NCBI GenBank assembly: GCA_947492745.1
Contig: CANLOE010000041.1
Span: 1-54,445, forward strand
Reading direction: 5' to 3'
DNA length: 54,445 nucleotides
Source of the DNA: an uncultured Cyclobacteriaceae bacterium
GTDB taxonomy: Bacteria > Bacteroidota > Bacteroidia > Cytophagales > Cyclobacteriaceae
The position numbers were made by a program, and so were the translations under genes. The notes beneath the pieces were generated by a model. The model worked only from the letters and a program-made list of their open reading frames with translations, searched no databases and had not been told where the DNA came from. The stretch's first letter is position 1; the number at the start of each line of letters is the position of its first letter. Positions 11,401-22,000 of the stretch are shown here, one piece after another.

Positions 11401-13067
11401 TCGAATACTATGGCTTTGTTATCCGGGCTTTTCTCTACCTGTTCCAGAAAGAGGTCAACAATCGTTCTATTTTTGGAGAAATCCACTACTGTCCCCTTGG
11501 ATACATCCCGCATGTATTGCTGCTCTTCTTCACTGAGCATAGAAAGGGAGTGCAGTGGCATGGAAGGGTCCTTAACGATAGCTTGGAGCAATTCTTGATA
11601 GTGGGACAGCATCCTCACTATCGTATCTTTACGGAATAGATCATTACAGTATTCCATGACCAAGGAAAAGCCGTCTTTCTTTTCCCTTACACTCAGGGTA
11701 AGGTCGAACTGTGACCTGAAGTGTTCCCCTTCTTCTTCGTAAGGTGTCATGGTGACACCTCCCAATTCCATTTCCGCTGCATCCGGTGTGTTCTGCATTA
11801 CAAACATTACCTGGAACAGTGGGCTACGGCTCATGTCCCTGGTATCCGCCACGCGCTCCACTACTTTCTCGAAGGGCGCACTCTGATGATCATAGGCCGT
11901 GAGGGTCGTTGAGCGAATATCCGATAGTAATTCCGAAAAGCACATGAATGGGTCCAGATTGTTCCTCAACACCAGGGTATTGACAAAAAAACCGATCAGG
12001 TGCTCCAGCTCCCTTTGCGTACGGTTGGCAATGGGGGTACCTACACTGATATCACTCTGACCACTGTAACGGGAAAGCAGCACTTTAAACCCGGCCAAAA
12101 GTGTCATAAAGGTGGTCACTCCTTCCTTTTGACTCAATGCCTTGATAGCATCGCTCAGAGCGGGGTCCAAATCAAGTGATGCCATAGCACCTGAAGTACT
12201 CTGGACCGCAGGGCGTGCATAGTCCGTGGATAGCTGGAGCGGAATCGCACCCTTTAAATGCCCTTCCCAGTAGGACAATTGCTGCTCCAAAACTGCTCCC
12301 GCCAAGTGCTGTCGCTGCCATAGGGCATAGTCCATATACTGTAGGGGCAACTCGGGAAGCGCTGAAGAAGCACCAGAGCTATGGGCCCGATAGAGCGCTG
12401 TAAACTCTTGGACCAATATGCCCTCGGACCAACCGTCGCTTGCTATATGATGGAATACTCCCGCGAGTACATAGACCCCAGCCCCGAGGTCGAACAGACA
12501 GGACCTGAACATGTAATCGGCACCAAGATCGAAGGGGCGTGAAAGGAAAGCATCCAGACGCGAAGGCAAAGCACGATGATGGGCAGTACCTATATCCTCC
12601 CGCTCCAGTGTCCAATTATCGGCAGGCAATAGCTTTTGATAACCGATGCCACCTTCTGAAGCGATGACAGTGCGCAGTACCTCATGGCGACATACGATCT
12701 CTTGCAGACTTGTGCACAACACTTCTTCGTTCAGGTCGCCTGTCAGCTTCATCACGAATGGAATGTGGTAATCGGTACTCCCCTGCAATTGATCGAGAAA
12801 CCACAGTCGCTCTTGGCTGAATGATAGCGGAATTCTTTTCTGTTCCAATCGGTCATAAGGAGTTATTTCAGTCCCCTTTTCCCTTTTGTTCTTAGCCCGA
12901 CTTCTTTCAATGTACTCGACTATGAGTGCCTTATTGTCTTTTATCTTTTGCAGTAGGTCCGGTTCGATGGGCGTTATTGACTTTAGGGTCAGGGAGCCGT
13001 TATTGGCACCTATTTTAACTTTCTTACTACGAGCTTCTTTGAGGATATGTAGGATTTCTGAACTCAT
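2457..13067 (-). CDS. Three-module non-ribosomal peptide synthetase with GNAT-interrupted adenylation domain
   Basis: The 3536-residue protein is ordered TubC docking (1-55), C (75-500, HHIASDGW ~205), A (~530-1010), PCP (GGHSL ~1060); C (~1140-1560), A (~1600-2085), PCP (~2141); C (~2230-2640), A (~2680-3420), PCP (~3475). The A-domain pocket codes I read are DLFNNALTYK (Ala), DGYFLGVVYK (close to Ile DGFFLGVVYK) and DIQQLGIIDK (nearest Gln DAQDLGVVDK). The second and third C domains carry HHLMSHPDKGDPY or HHLMSTPDQGDPY plus HHxIIDH, the pattern of dual epimerisation/condensation domains, so Ala and Ile are probably turned to the D form. The third A domain is interrupted between motifs A8 and A9 by about 245 residues resembling a GNAT acyltransferase (MGKGYS near 3244). 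The start is ATG, 3 bases after the upstream NRPS stop. No E or TE domain is present. Codes are read by eye; Ala is the surest. Confidence 0.96.
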   Translation of the reverse strand: MSSEILHILKEARSKKVKIGANNGSLTLKSITPIEPDLLQKIKDNKALIVEYIERSRAKNKREKGTEITPYDRLEQKRIPLSFSQERLWFLDQLQGSTDYHIPFVMKLTGDLNEEVLCTSLQEIVCRHEVLRTVIASEGGIGYQKLLPADNWTLEREDIGTAHHRALPSRLDAFLSRPFDLGADYMFRSCLFDLGAGVYVLAGVFHHIASDGWSEGILVQEFTALYRAHSSGASSALPELPLQYMDYALWQRQHLAGAVLEQQLSYWEGHLKGAIPLQLSTDYARPAVQSTSGAMASLDLDPALSDAIKALSQKEGVTTFMTLLAGFKVLLSRYSGQSDISVGTPIANRTQRELEHLIGFFVNTLVLRNNLDPFMCFSELLSDIRSTTLTAYDHQSAPFEKVVERVADTRDMSRSPLFQVMFVMQNTPDAAEMELGGVTMTPYEEEGEHFRSQFDLTLSVREKKDGFSLVMEYCNDLFRKDTIVRMLSHYQELLQAIVKDPSMPLHSLSMLSEEEQQYMRDVSKGTVVDFSKNRTIVDLFLEQVEKSPDNKAIVFEGSSMNYRELDEKSNQWAHYLIQQGLQTEGLVGICMERSLEVIVAIFGVLKAGGAYVPIDIAYPKDRIDYMLKDSGVGTVVCDADGFSKFSGKDTLSIIATVDHRDTIDTMPKSTPERAITSQSLAYVIYTSGSTGNPKGVMIEHRNTVSLLQWAANQYDKKEMAAMLASTSLSFDLFAFELFVPLIFGGTVYLVKDLFSLSEVEAPITFINTVPSVIDSFMASNSIPDTVLTVNLAGEPLSADLVNRLYELGTITRVNDLYGPSECTTYATFSARLKNGIATIGRPLSNTSIHIVDSTMNLVPIGVQGELCISGAGLARGYLNNTIMTDEKFVENPFVKGARMYRTGDLARWLPDGNIEFMGRRDNQVKISGYRIELGEIEAQLSKVPGVGNCCVVAGEGPDGYPRLVGYVTPLDAVEREEIQAVLKQHLPEYMVPRLWVLLEEMPLTQNGKVDRTGLPSPENFGLSSREYVGPRNNFEERMATIWQELLGLEKVGIHDNFFELGGHSLLIVRLISRVQQLGYEVSVRDFYRSPSIAALYEGFEGHASVVSIPANGIEEGCTYITPDRVSLVDLDQEELDTIMSIVPGGGANIQDIYPLSPLQEGLYFHHLMSHPDKGDPYILPNLMRFSSLKGRADFIAALRRVVARHDVLRTGIQNEGLSTAVQVVLRQVALPIEELPLIEGEDVLAQMNRRIAPENLWMNVANGPLLKLQIADDIESDAYYLILLAHHMIIDHVGMEKITEEIRTHISGDDHQLPAPSQYRDFIGDIRYNYAIEESEAYFRSLLKGVETPTYPFGLSDVSGDGATELTSFSEFVPEEMAKALRNTAGNLQMSPAVLFHAAFGIVVGKCSNKDHAIFGSLFSGRLQASANSRSALGLFINTLPVLVNLHGSVQEYVAQVEERLSELLPHEQSPLSTIQKWSDIPNDIPLFSTLLNYRHSMPTAAPTMDADTGVEVLSAEERTNYPLIVNVDDYGNAFELTAKVAHHAVSPSKIMAYLLEVLSAMMRCFENDLQEQVAELSILPKSERQHLLEVCNNTTLAYPEDSTLVDLFEEQVSRTPESIAILFGGEAVTYRDLDNKSNQLGRYLIEQGVQVKDRVGIGIERSPEMIIGVLGVLKSGAAYVPIDTDYPQSRIDYMLKDAGIRLVLSDALGSAKFSAKGSLSVIQLDDHWHIIEKQSDSALGSDISPRDMAYVMYTSGSTGSPKGVWTMHRNIVKLAMEKGPIAIHSTDRVLQWSNLVFDGSVYDIFSSLLNGAGLCLITKKAAADPKELSKIIEEQKLSVVFLTTALFNLFVDNDLEALARLRKVLFGGQLVSMPHVERAYAHLGPKKLVHVYGPTETVVYATCYEIDAAPTTAVPIGRPLSNTHTYILDPSQNLLPVGAIGELCISGAGVAGGYLNNEPLTQKAFVENPFAKEQRMYRTGDLARWLPDGDIEFIGRKDDQVKVRGYRIELGEVESQLSKIEEVKSCSVKVNKGPDGNWRLIGYVVPSNPSEGSDGTAIAARLKENLPEYMVPQLWILLKEMPLTRNGKVDKNALPAPEDVSLSSQEYLAPRTILEEQLVAIWQELLAVEKIGIHDNFFQLGGHSLLIIRLISQIQQLGYEVNVRDIYRSPSIASLSEVLTVRPLEADIPANGIEKDCTYITPERVPLTDLSQEELDTVMSGIPGGARNIQDIYPLSPLQEGLYFHHLMSTPDQGDPYILPSLMRFSSSDDREAFTAALQLVVDRHDVLRTCVLNTGLSSAVQVVLRRVELSLEKLSFEGHEEILPRLEREIAPENLWMDLSTAPLLKLKVAEDVENGAYYLLLSIHHLIIDHVGMEKITEEIMHHLSGNTDKLTAPPLYRNFIGNIRHHYSEEESRRYFRTLLQGIEEPTYPFDMSDIHGDGATNREVGHVILPQEMSSALRRIAHNLQTSPAVLFHAAFGLVIGRCSNKDHALFGSLFSGRLQGTAGADSSLGLFINTLPVLVNLKGSVTEYITQVKNRLQSMLPYEQTPLSTIHQWSDIANDVPFFSVLMNYRHDTSMPIAGTTANDDFDMEVLSGGERTNYPLSFDIDDHGDDFGLRVQIANDTVEAAHFIAYVQEALSLLLTHYERGGEVSVEDLSILPETVQQQLLEDFNTTAIDYTDDSTVLTLFEEQARNKPEATALVFGEEELTYAAVDKRSNQLAHYLRAQGIEQGDLVGICMERSPEMVVGVLGILKSGAAYVPIDIDYPTARVNYIIEDTSLGLVLCDVKTSSLFEKISGLSLLIPDTRLLDTYATDRLSITISEDTLAYIIYTSGTTGTPKGVMIKRSSLYNLLQWYNTYFQMDEGLKVLQLTKLVIDIAYQEIFSTLINGGVLCIPEERKVLDRDYIRTLIIDQAINFVQLIPDTLSVYLEDGARLSSLRHVLVGGDRLSASLGNTIVAKGYELYNIYGQTESTIDLLVSKVGPDSFLFRDKVSNNRIYILDRHQRLLPIGAIGELCVGGYGVAKGYRNKEELTSKKFIADPFREGELMYRTGDLARYWADGSIEFIGRKDNQVKIRGYRVELGEVENALSLQHSIETCCVLPQSDTAHESSGLIAYIKPKKQLFENTKTGTSYHCKLHDGSAEMYGQMEDIHSSSWADFFEGSSVLKEYWRRIYTTFSDLQIGIYDEEEKLIAVGNTVPLQWSKELPSLGWDDAIKKAFEDKERCHTADTLCILSGVVDENYMGKGYSRELVKRMGDLAMSRGFAKLVVPVRPILKHQHPSRSIEEYGKMKNEQGATLDPWVRLHENLGGRVIGYSEHSQRIEGDINQWEAWTSQRYTKSGIYTFDKGMQAVHIDVDNDTGTYFEQAIWFEHNLDLYQRDAVFHSLAYTKSCLKNKLPDYMVPQLWVELDEMPLTDTGKIDKKALPPPEGHDLVHGSHYIAPRNEIEKQLARIWEKLLGIEKVGIHDNFFELGGHSLMATRLVSILRKELDIEVAIKDIFEYTSLEQLGDYVQYLTVKEKAADNIVFKQTI
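2945..3690 (-). other. GNAT-like domain inserted in the third adenylation domain of the NRPS (residues ~3126-3374)
   Basis: Between A8 (RKDNQVKIRGYRVELGEVE, ~3071-3090) and A9 (LPDYMVP, ~3400), a normal A domain has only about 70 residues; here there are roughly 300. The extra part holds the acetyl-CoA-binding signature ENYMGKGYSRELV (GNAT motif A, R/Q-x-x-G-x-G/A type). It is followed by VVPVRPILK, DPWVRLHENLGG, IEGDINQWEAWT and a YFEQAIWFEHN tail. From memory, these match a family of stand-alone GNAT proteins. Known insertions at this site are mostly methyltransferases that act on the loaded residue, so acylation or another CoA-dependent change of the module 3 residue is inferred, not shown. 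Flanking A motifs and the following PCP are intact. Confidence 0.8.
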
Positions 13068-13070
13068 GGT

Positions 13071-16000
13071 TTATATTTCAATGGTTTCATTATACCTTGC
13101 CCGATCATCGTCATTATCGAGGTCGGGATCAAGGAATTCTATCAATACTGTCTGTTCTTCAATGGTTTCGTGTTCAAATACTTCACGTATCGATATTTCA
13201 ATGGACAATTCTGCATTGATTATCGAAACCAATCGGGTGGCCAGAAGAGAATGCCCTCCCAGTTCAAAGAAGTTGTCCTGAATGCCGACCTTTTTCACAC
13301 CCAGCAGCTCTTGCCAGATTTCCACGAGGCGCTTCTCCAGTGCATTTCGAGGGGCTACATACTCTTTTCCAGAAGCAAGTGATGAGTCCGGTGAGGGCAG
13401 TGCGGAGCGGTCCAGTTTACCATTGATCGTTAAGGGCATCGATTCAAGGGCAACCCATACCCGAGGTACCATGTACTCCGGTAGTAGTTTCCCTAGAAGA
13501 CTCTCGATACGGGAGCTATCGAACGCATCGGCAGTGCTTACATAGCCCACTAGGTAAGGGTACCCATCGGGTCCCTCGGGCGCGAGTACACAGCACTCCG
13601 ATACTCCATCAAGGTCCGAAAGTGCGGCCTCGACCTCGCCGAGTTCGATTCGGTAACCGCGAACCTTTAGCTGATGGTCCCATCGACCGAGGAACTCCAA
13701 TTGACCGTCAGGGAGCCAGCGGGCCAGGTCGCCCGTACGATAGAGCTTCCCATTTTCAATAAAGGGGTCGGTCACAAAACGTTCGCGGGTCAGTTCGGGC
13801 CGGTTCAGGTAACCAATGGCCACTTGTAAGCCTCCAATGCACAGCTCTCCGACTGCCCCTATAGGGAGAAGTTCTCCGTCCCTATCCAGAATATGTGCGG
13901 TAACATTGGCCAATGGGCGTCCGATAGGAAACGAGGTAGGTAAGGGCGATAGGTCAAAAGGCACCCGGTACCAAGTACAGCCGACCGTCGCTTCGGTAGG
14001 ACCATATTCATTGTACAGTTCCAGTTCACGAGAGCCTTGGTCCAACCATGCCAGATGAGACGGTAACAGTGCCTCACCACCGATGATGACACGTCGCAGA
14101 TGGGGCCGAGGATGTCCATTGAACAATGTCAGATGGGAAGGTGTCAACTTCAACGAATCGACCAAAGGATCAGTGAGTATCCGAGGCAGGGTATCCAGTA
14201 TCTCTTCACGGTATACCGAAAGTACGCCTCCCGTACACAGCGTCAGAAATAGGCTTGTCTGTGTCAGGTCAAAAGAAAGTGAGGTACATAAAGGGAAACT
14301 GAAGGAAAGCCCCTCTACCGAAGCATAAGCTGTGGAACAATGCCTGATATAATTGAACAGATTGCCATGGGATAGGATAACGCCCTTGGGCTGCCCCGTA
14401 CTGCCAGAGGTATAGATAACATAGGCCGGTACATCCGATACCCTTAAAGGACTAAAGTCGGGCGCTGAAGGAAGGTCACCATACTCCACATCGATGGAAA
14501 ATACCTCTACTCCAAAACCGATGACCTCCATGAGGCTGATCGATTCGATGATCAATAGGTCCATGCCGCTGTCATCGACCAGAAAAGACTTCCGACTCTC
14601 GGGATAGGAGATATCAATGGGTACATATGCTGCCCCTGACTTCAGGATACCGAGGATAGAAATCACCGACCAATGAGAGCGCTCCATCATGATGCCTATC
14701 AGACTACCCTCCCCAAGAGAACGTTCGGAACGCAAGTAATGCGCCAGACGGTCGGAGTGTTCGTTCAGCTCGGCATAGCTCAGCTTTAGGCCATCGGAAG
14801 CTATCGCAAGACCATCCGGTGCGGTACGCACCTGCTCAGCGAACAGGTCCAGAACGGTAGCCTCCGAGGAAGGGGCCCCTATTGGAGTATTGAACCTGTT
14901 CAACAAAAGGTCTACATCTTTGGAAGTGAGCATGGACAGTTTGGAAAGTTGCTGTTCAGGCGTAGCTACGATACTGTGGAGCAGCTTTTGATAGTGCGTT
15001 AACATCGCCAGGATGGTCGATTCTTTGAATAGGTCTGTCCTGTACTCCACCAAAAGGGAGAGTTTCCCGTCCGTTTCCACAACATTCATTATCAGGTCGA
15101 ACTGTGCAGTGACATGTTCACGGTCATCGTAGCTGGAAAGGGTAAGGCCTTCTAGCATGACCTCATCCTTATCGGGCGTATTCCCAAGTGAAAAGAGCAC
15201 TTGGAACAGAGGGCTTCGGCTCATGTCCCGGGGTGCCGAGATACGCTCTACCACTTTCTCAAAAGGGGCGTGTTGGTGATCATAGGCTTCGAGGGTCGTT
15301 GACCGAATTTCTGAGAGAAAGTCGGTGAAGGACCGAGAAGGGTCCAAATGACTGCGCAGCACAAGGGTATTGATAAAGAAGCCTATCAGGTGTTCCAGTT
15401 CCTCTTGTGTTCTGTTGGCTACCGGTGTACCCACACTAATGTCCCGCTGCCCACTATAGCGGGAAAGAAGTACCTTGAACGCCGCCAATAGCGTCATAAA
15501 GACCGTCACGCCCTTCTCTCGGCCAAGGGTCCGGATTTTTTCACTCAGAGAATCTTCCAAGTCCATGGAAAGCATAGCTCCGGAAGTACTTTGAACGGGA
15601 GGCCGCGCATAATCCGTCGGTAGCTCTAAGGGGACCGGGTTTTTCAAACGCTCTTCCCAGTAGGACAGTTGCTCTTCCATGACCTCACCGATGAGGTACT
15701 CCCGCTGCCAAAGTGCATAGTCCATATACTGTAGGTGAAGTGTGGGAAGTACAGCAGTACTACCCGATAGGCCCGCTCGATAGAGTTCTTTGAACTCACG
15801 GATGAGTATATTCTCGGACCAAGCATCACTCGCTATATGATGGAACACTGCTGTCAACACGTATTCTTTCCCTCCAAGATCATAAAGGCAGGAACGGAAC
15901 ATGTAGTCTTTCTCCAGATCGAAAGCACGAGCTATAAAGGCATCTATTTTTGTTCTCAGATCTTGGCTGTCCCCGCTTATATTTTCCCGTTCGAGGGTCC

Positions 16001-19000
16001 AGTTTTCTTCGGAGAGCAGTCTTTGATAGCCGATACCTTCTTCCTGTAGAATGACCGTACGCAATACCTCATGCCTACGCACTATCTCCCGGAGGCCGGT
16101 ATAGAGCACCTCGACATCGAGGTCACCGGAAAGTCGTAAAATGATGGGAATATGATACTCAGCACTACCTTGCAGTTGATCCAAAAACCATAAGCGCTCC
16201 TGACTAAAGGACAAAGGTACCTTCTCTGGACGTGGTCGAACACTCAGAGGAGGAAGCAGTACCTCCTTGTTCTTATTGGATAGAAAGAGACCCAGTTCCG
16301 CCACGGTCATGTAGAAGAAAACATCGCGGATAGTCATCTCTACTTCCAAGGTCTTTCGTACCATGGACACCATCCTAGTGGCCAGTAGGGAGTGTCCTCC
16401 GAGTTCGAAGAAGTTATCGTGAATGCCAATACCGTCCCTCCCCAAGAGGCCTTGCCAAATTTCTACCAATTGTGTCTCCGTTTCATTTCTTGGAGCCAGG
16501 TATTCCCCTGAGGACTGTAAAGAGACTTGGTGGGAAGGAAGTGCTTTTTTATCTATTTTCCCATTCTTGGTCAGAGGCATCACTGATAAGGGCACCCATT
16601 GGCGGGGCACCATATAATTGGGAAGGCATTTCAGCAGTGCTTCCTGTACCATGGAGCTATCCGTGTTTTCCTCGGTCACTAGATAGGCCACTAAGTGTCG
16701 ATAGCCCTCTGCTCCTTCCGGGGCAAGTACGCAACAGCCAAGTACGCCGGGTACTTCTGTTATCCTAGACTCTATCTCGCCCAGTTCGATACGGTAACCA
16801 CGCACCTTTACCTGACTGTCCCTACGGCCCAGAAACTCCATATTACCATCAGGGAGCCAGCGCACCAAGTCGCCTGTACGGTACATTCTCTCTCCTTCCC
16901 TGAAAGGATTGTCCATAAACTTGGCATGAGTAGGCTCCTTACCGTTCAGATAACCCTTCGCCACTCCATGTCCTCCGATATACAGCTCTCCCGGGATACC
17001 CATGGGCAGTAACTTTCCGGAAGGATCGAGTACATAGAAATAAGTATTCCATAAAGGCTTACCAATAGGTACGTTGACAGAACCGTCAAGACAATCGATA
17101 TCTTCTGCCTCGAAATAGGCACTGTCTATGGTAGCTTCAGTAGTGCCGTAACTGTTGATGATCCGTATAGCATGCCCAAACCGGCCGTAGAGTCTTTTGA
17201 AGTCATGGATACCGCATATATCCGACCCTAAAATCAATAGTTTTATCGAGTCATACTCCAGATTCTGCTCATGTATGTAATCCATTAAGGGGACCAGCAA
17301 TCCAGGGGTACCTTCCAATAAGGTCACCTTCGTGTCCGCTATCAGGGCGTACAGCTTTTCGGGGTCCAAGCGTGTGTCCGAAGGGCAGAGTATCATCTTA
17401 CCTCCAAACAACAGGCTCCGACAGAGGTCTCCCGTGAAGACATCGAAAGAAAAACTGGCCATTTGCAATAGACAGGTATCACTGCCGAGCTGATAGGAAG
17501 ATTCCCAGCATAACGCTATATTCAATAAGCTATGGTGGCCGACCTCCACTCCTTTCGGTAGACCCGTAGAACCAGAGGTGTAGATGATATAGGCCGCTTG
17601 CTCCTTATCGGAAATTTTGTTTATACTCCCCGTCGGCCGACTGTCGATGATTTCTTTACAGTCCTCCAATACGATGGCCCTAAGTCCCGCTTTATCGCTT
17701 GTCAGAAATCCGTAGGCCCGAGTCGTAACGAAAAAAGAAGCTGCGCTATCGTCAATGATATGATCTATTCGTTGCTTAGGGTACTCCGAGTCTATCGGAA
17801 CGTATGCCGCTCCGGACTTCAAGGTCCCCAGAACAACTATGATCATTTCTAGGCTACGGTCCAAACAGATGGCTACTCTATCCTGAGGCCCAGCTCCTTC
17901 CTCATGCAAATACCGAGCGAACTGATTGGATTTTTCATCCAGTTCCCTGTAGCTCATTTCTCTCCCCTCGAACACGAGAGCCGTACTCTCCGGAGCCTTA
18001 TCGACCTGCGCTGCGAAAAGGTCGATAATGGTAGTATCGGGGCAGGCTACAGTGGTGCCGTTAAAGACCTCTAGGAGTTGGTGTTCTTCCCCTTTGGCCA
18101 GCATGGGAAAGTCGCGCAGGGCCATGGTGGGATGGGCGACAATACCACGAAGTAGCTCTCGGTAATGAGATAACATTCTCGAAACGGTACTTTCCGTGAA
18201 CAGGTCGGTACAGTACTCCAATATCAATGAAAAGCCCTCTGCTGTCTCTTCTACATTCAGCGTAAGATCGAACTGCGAAGTGAAATGCCCTTCAGCCCCT
18301 TCATAATTAGACAAGGTGAGCCCTTCCAGTTCAATTTTCGGAACATCAGGTGTATTCTGTAGCACGAACAATACCTGAAAAAGAGGGCTACGGCTCATAT
18401 CTCGGGTATCCGATACTCGTTCCACCACTTTTTCAAAAGGGGCGCTCTGATGATCGTAAGCTTCCAAGGTCGTTGACCTGATATCCGATAACAGGTCAAG
18501 AAAGCTGGATGAAACATCGAGCTGATCCCTTAATACCAGCGTATTGACAAAAAAGCCGATCAGGTGTTCCATCTCTTCTTGCGTACGATTGGCAATGGGG
18601 CTACCTACGCTGATATCTTCCTGCCCGCTATAGCGACACAGCAATACCTTGAAACCTGCCAGAAGTATCATAAAAGCTGTTGCCCCTTCTTTTTGGCCCA
18701 AGGTTTTCAGGTCATCGCTCAGAGAAGCTTCCAGTTGCAATGATACCGAAGAACCCGAAGTTCCCTGGATAGAGGGACGCACAAAATCCGTGGGTAGCTG
18801 AAGGGGCGATACACCTTTTAAGCGTTCTTCCCAATAGGAGAGTTGTTGCTCCAAGAGCTGCCCTTCCAAATGTTCCCGCTGCCATAGGGCATAATCCATA
18901 TAGTCTAAGGGTAGCTCCGGAAGTGCGGGAGCTGTACCCACACAGTGACTACGGTATAACTCCATGAACTCTTGAACCAAGATACGCTCTGACCAACCAT

Positions 19001-22000
19001 CACTGGCTATGTGGTGGAACACTCCCGCCAGTACATAGGATTTGTTTCCTAAATCATATAGGCAGGCGCGGAACATATAATCCCTATCGAGATGAAAAGG
19101 ACGGGATAGAAACGTACCCAATAGTGATGTGGACAAGTCATCGCCTAGACCGAGTTCCGTATGTTCCATGACCCAGTCTTCAGAAGGCAATAGCTTTTGG
19201 TATCCAACACCTTCTTCCTCAACAATGATTGTTCGCAGTGTCGCATGACGACTTACGATTTCCTGTAGACTGCTCTGCATCATCTCTTTGTCCAAGTCTC
19301 CCATCAGTTTTATGGCAAATGGGATATGGTACTCTACACTCCCCTGTAATCGGTCAATGAACCATAAGCGTTCTTGGCTGAAAGATAAGGGTACCTTCTC
19401 GGGCCTGACCTGAGCACTGATAACAGGTAGTGAAGTACCCTGAACCTGAGTAGACAAGTACGCTCCCAGATCAGAGATATTCGTATGGGTAAAGATATCC
19501 TGAATAGCGACTTCTATGTTCAACTCTTTTCTGATGAGCGAAACTACCCGAGTGGCCAAGAGAGAATGTCCGCCCAACTCGAAGAAGTCATCCTTGATAC
19601 CGATGTTGTCCCTCGCCAGTAAATCCTGCCAAATTCCGATCAGACATTCTTCCAGTTCATTGGAAGGGGCTTCATAATGACCTCCGGAGGAAACAGCTGT
19701 CTCTGGAGAAGGGAGTGACTTACGATCTATTTTACCATTTTCCGTCAGGGGCATCGATGTCAAGGGCACCCATACTCGCGGTATCATATACTCGGGTAAA
19801 AATACGCTCAGTCTTTCTTCCAGGGTAGCGCTATCGAACCCATCGACAGCGACAACATAAGCAACGAGGTGGCGGTATCCATCGGGACCCTGGGGTGCCA
19901 TGACGCAACTTTGCCCGATATCATCAAGTGCCGCAAGGGCCGTTTCGATTTCACCCAACTCGATGCGATAACCACGAATTTTCACCTGTTCATCATTGCG
20001 TCCCATGAACTCCAGTTGGCCATCAGGGAGCCAACGTGCGAGATCACCTGTGCGGTAAAGCATGCCCCCTTTCCAGAAGGGATCCATGACGAACCTTTCC
20101 CGAGTCAACTCGGGCCGTCCCAAATAGCCCGCAGCTACCTGATGACCACCGATACAGAGTTCGCCGACCACACCAATGGGGAGCAGTCCTCCGGAAGCAT
20201 CAAGGATATGGGCCGTCACATTGCGGAAAGGCCGACCGATAGGAATCGAAGAGGATAAAGGAGTTCCGTCCAAAGGAAGATGGAACCAAGTACAACCGAT
20301 GGTCGCTTCAGTAGGTCCATATTCGTTGTATATCTCCAAAGTCTGTCCGTTTTCCGCATCAAGCCATGATAGATGAGAGGACTGCAAGGGTTCCCCTCCT
20401 ACAATGATACACCGAAGGTGGGGCGGTACTACCCTATCCTGAAATAACAATAAGTGGGAGGGTGTCAACTTCAGTGCGTTGACAAGAGGGTCAGAAAGTA
20501 TTCTTGGAAGTGTATCGATGATTTCCTCTCGATATACCGAAAGGGTTCCTCCCGTACACAGGGTCAGAAAGAGACTCGTTTGTGTCAGGTCGAAAGAGAG
20601 CGAAGTGCACAGTGGGAAACCAAATGAAGTGTTTTCTTCCGAAGAATAAGCTACAGCGCAATGGGCGACATAGTTCCACAAGTTACCATGGGTCACCACG
20701 ACACCTTTCGGACGGCCCGTACTGCCAGAGGTATAAATCACATAGGCTTTTGCTCTTGGGTCATACGTAGGATTGAAATCCTGTGCGGCAGGAAGGTCCT
20801 CACATTCTACATCGATTGAAAATACGTTGACTCCATAACCGATTACTTCCATAAGGCTTATCGACTCTACGATCAATAGCCCTATGCCGCTATCCTCTAT
20901 CATAAAGGTTTTCCTTTCCTCGGGATAGGAGATATCTATCGGGAGGTATCCTGCCCCGGATTTCAGAATACCGAGGATAGCTACTACGGACCAATGAGAA
21001 CGTTCTACCATGAGGCCCACCAAGCTATCCTTGCCGATGGAAAATGTCCTGTTCAGGTGATGTGCCACACGGTCCGATTGTTCGTCCAGCTCGGCGTAGC
21101 TCAGTTCCGAGCCGTCAGCAACAATTGCGCGACTATCCGGAGCGCTACGCACCTGCGCTGCGAAGAGCTGTAGGACGGTATTCTCACTACCGGAAGCTAT
21201 CAGTGGTTTATTGAATACATTCAAAAGTCGGTATTTATCCTGTGCGGTCAGCATGGGTAGTTCACACAGAGGCCGGGTCGGGTCCGCTACGATGCTATCG
21301 AGCAACGCTTGATAGCTTGAAAGCATGCGCATTATGGTAGCCTCCGCAAACAAGTCCGTACAGTATTCCACCACTATCGAAAATCCCGTGGCTATTTCCC
21401 TAACGTTTACCGTAATGTCAAATTTGGAAGTTGCGCGGTCCTTTGTCTCATCGCTGGACAAGGTAGCGCCTTCCAGCCCTAAACCTTGGACTTCGGGCGT
21501 GTTCTGAGAGGAGAACAATACTTGGAAAAGTGGGCTTCTACTCCTATCGCGTGGTGCGGCAACACGTTCTACCACCTTTTCAAAGGGTGCCTGTTGATGG
21601 TCATAAGCAGCAACGGTAGTAGAGCGGACCTCCGACAGGAATCCAAGAAAGTCCATGGAAGGAAGCACTTGGCTGCGGAGCACTAGGGTATTGATGAAAA
21701 AACCGATAAGGTGTTCCAAGCCCTCCTGTGTCCTATTGGCCACTGGCGTACCTACACTGATATCCTCTTGTCCACTATAGCGACCGAGGAGTACCTTAAA
21801 CGCCGCCAGAAGTGTCATGAAAACAGTAACTCCCTCCTTCCGACTCAGTGATACTACCTTTTCGCGCAAATCCCCTTCCATGTTATAAGAGATGGTAGCC
21901 CCAGCGGTACTCTGGATAGGAGGCCGGGCATAATCTGTCGGTAATACAAGTGGTGCGGCATCTTTCAGGCGCTGTTCCCAATAGTCCAACTGTTTTTCCA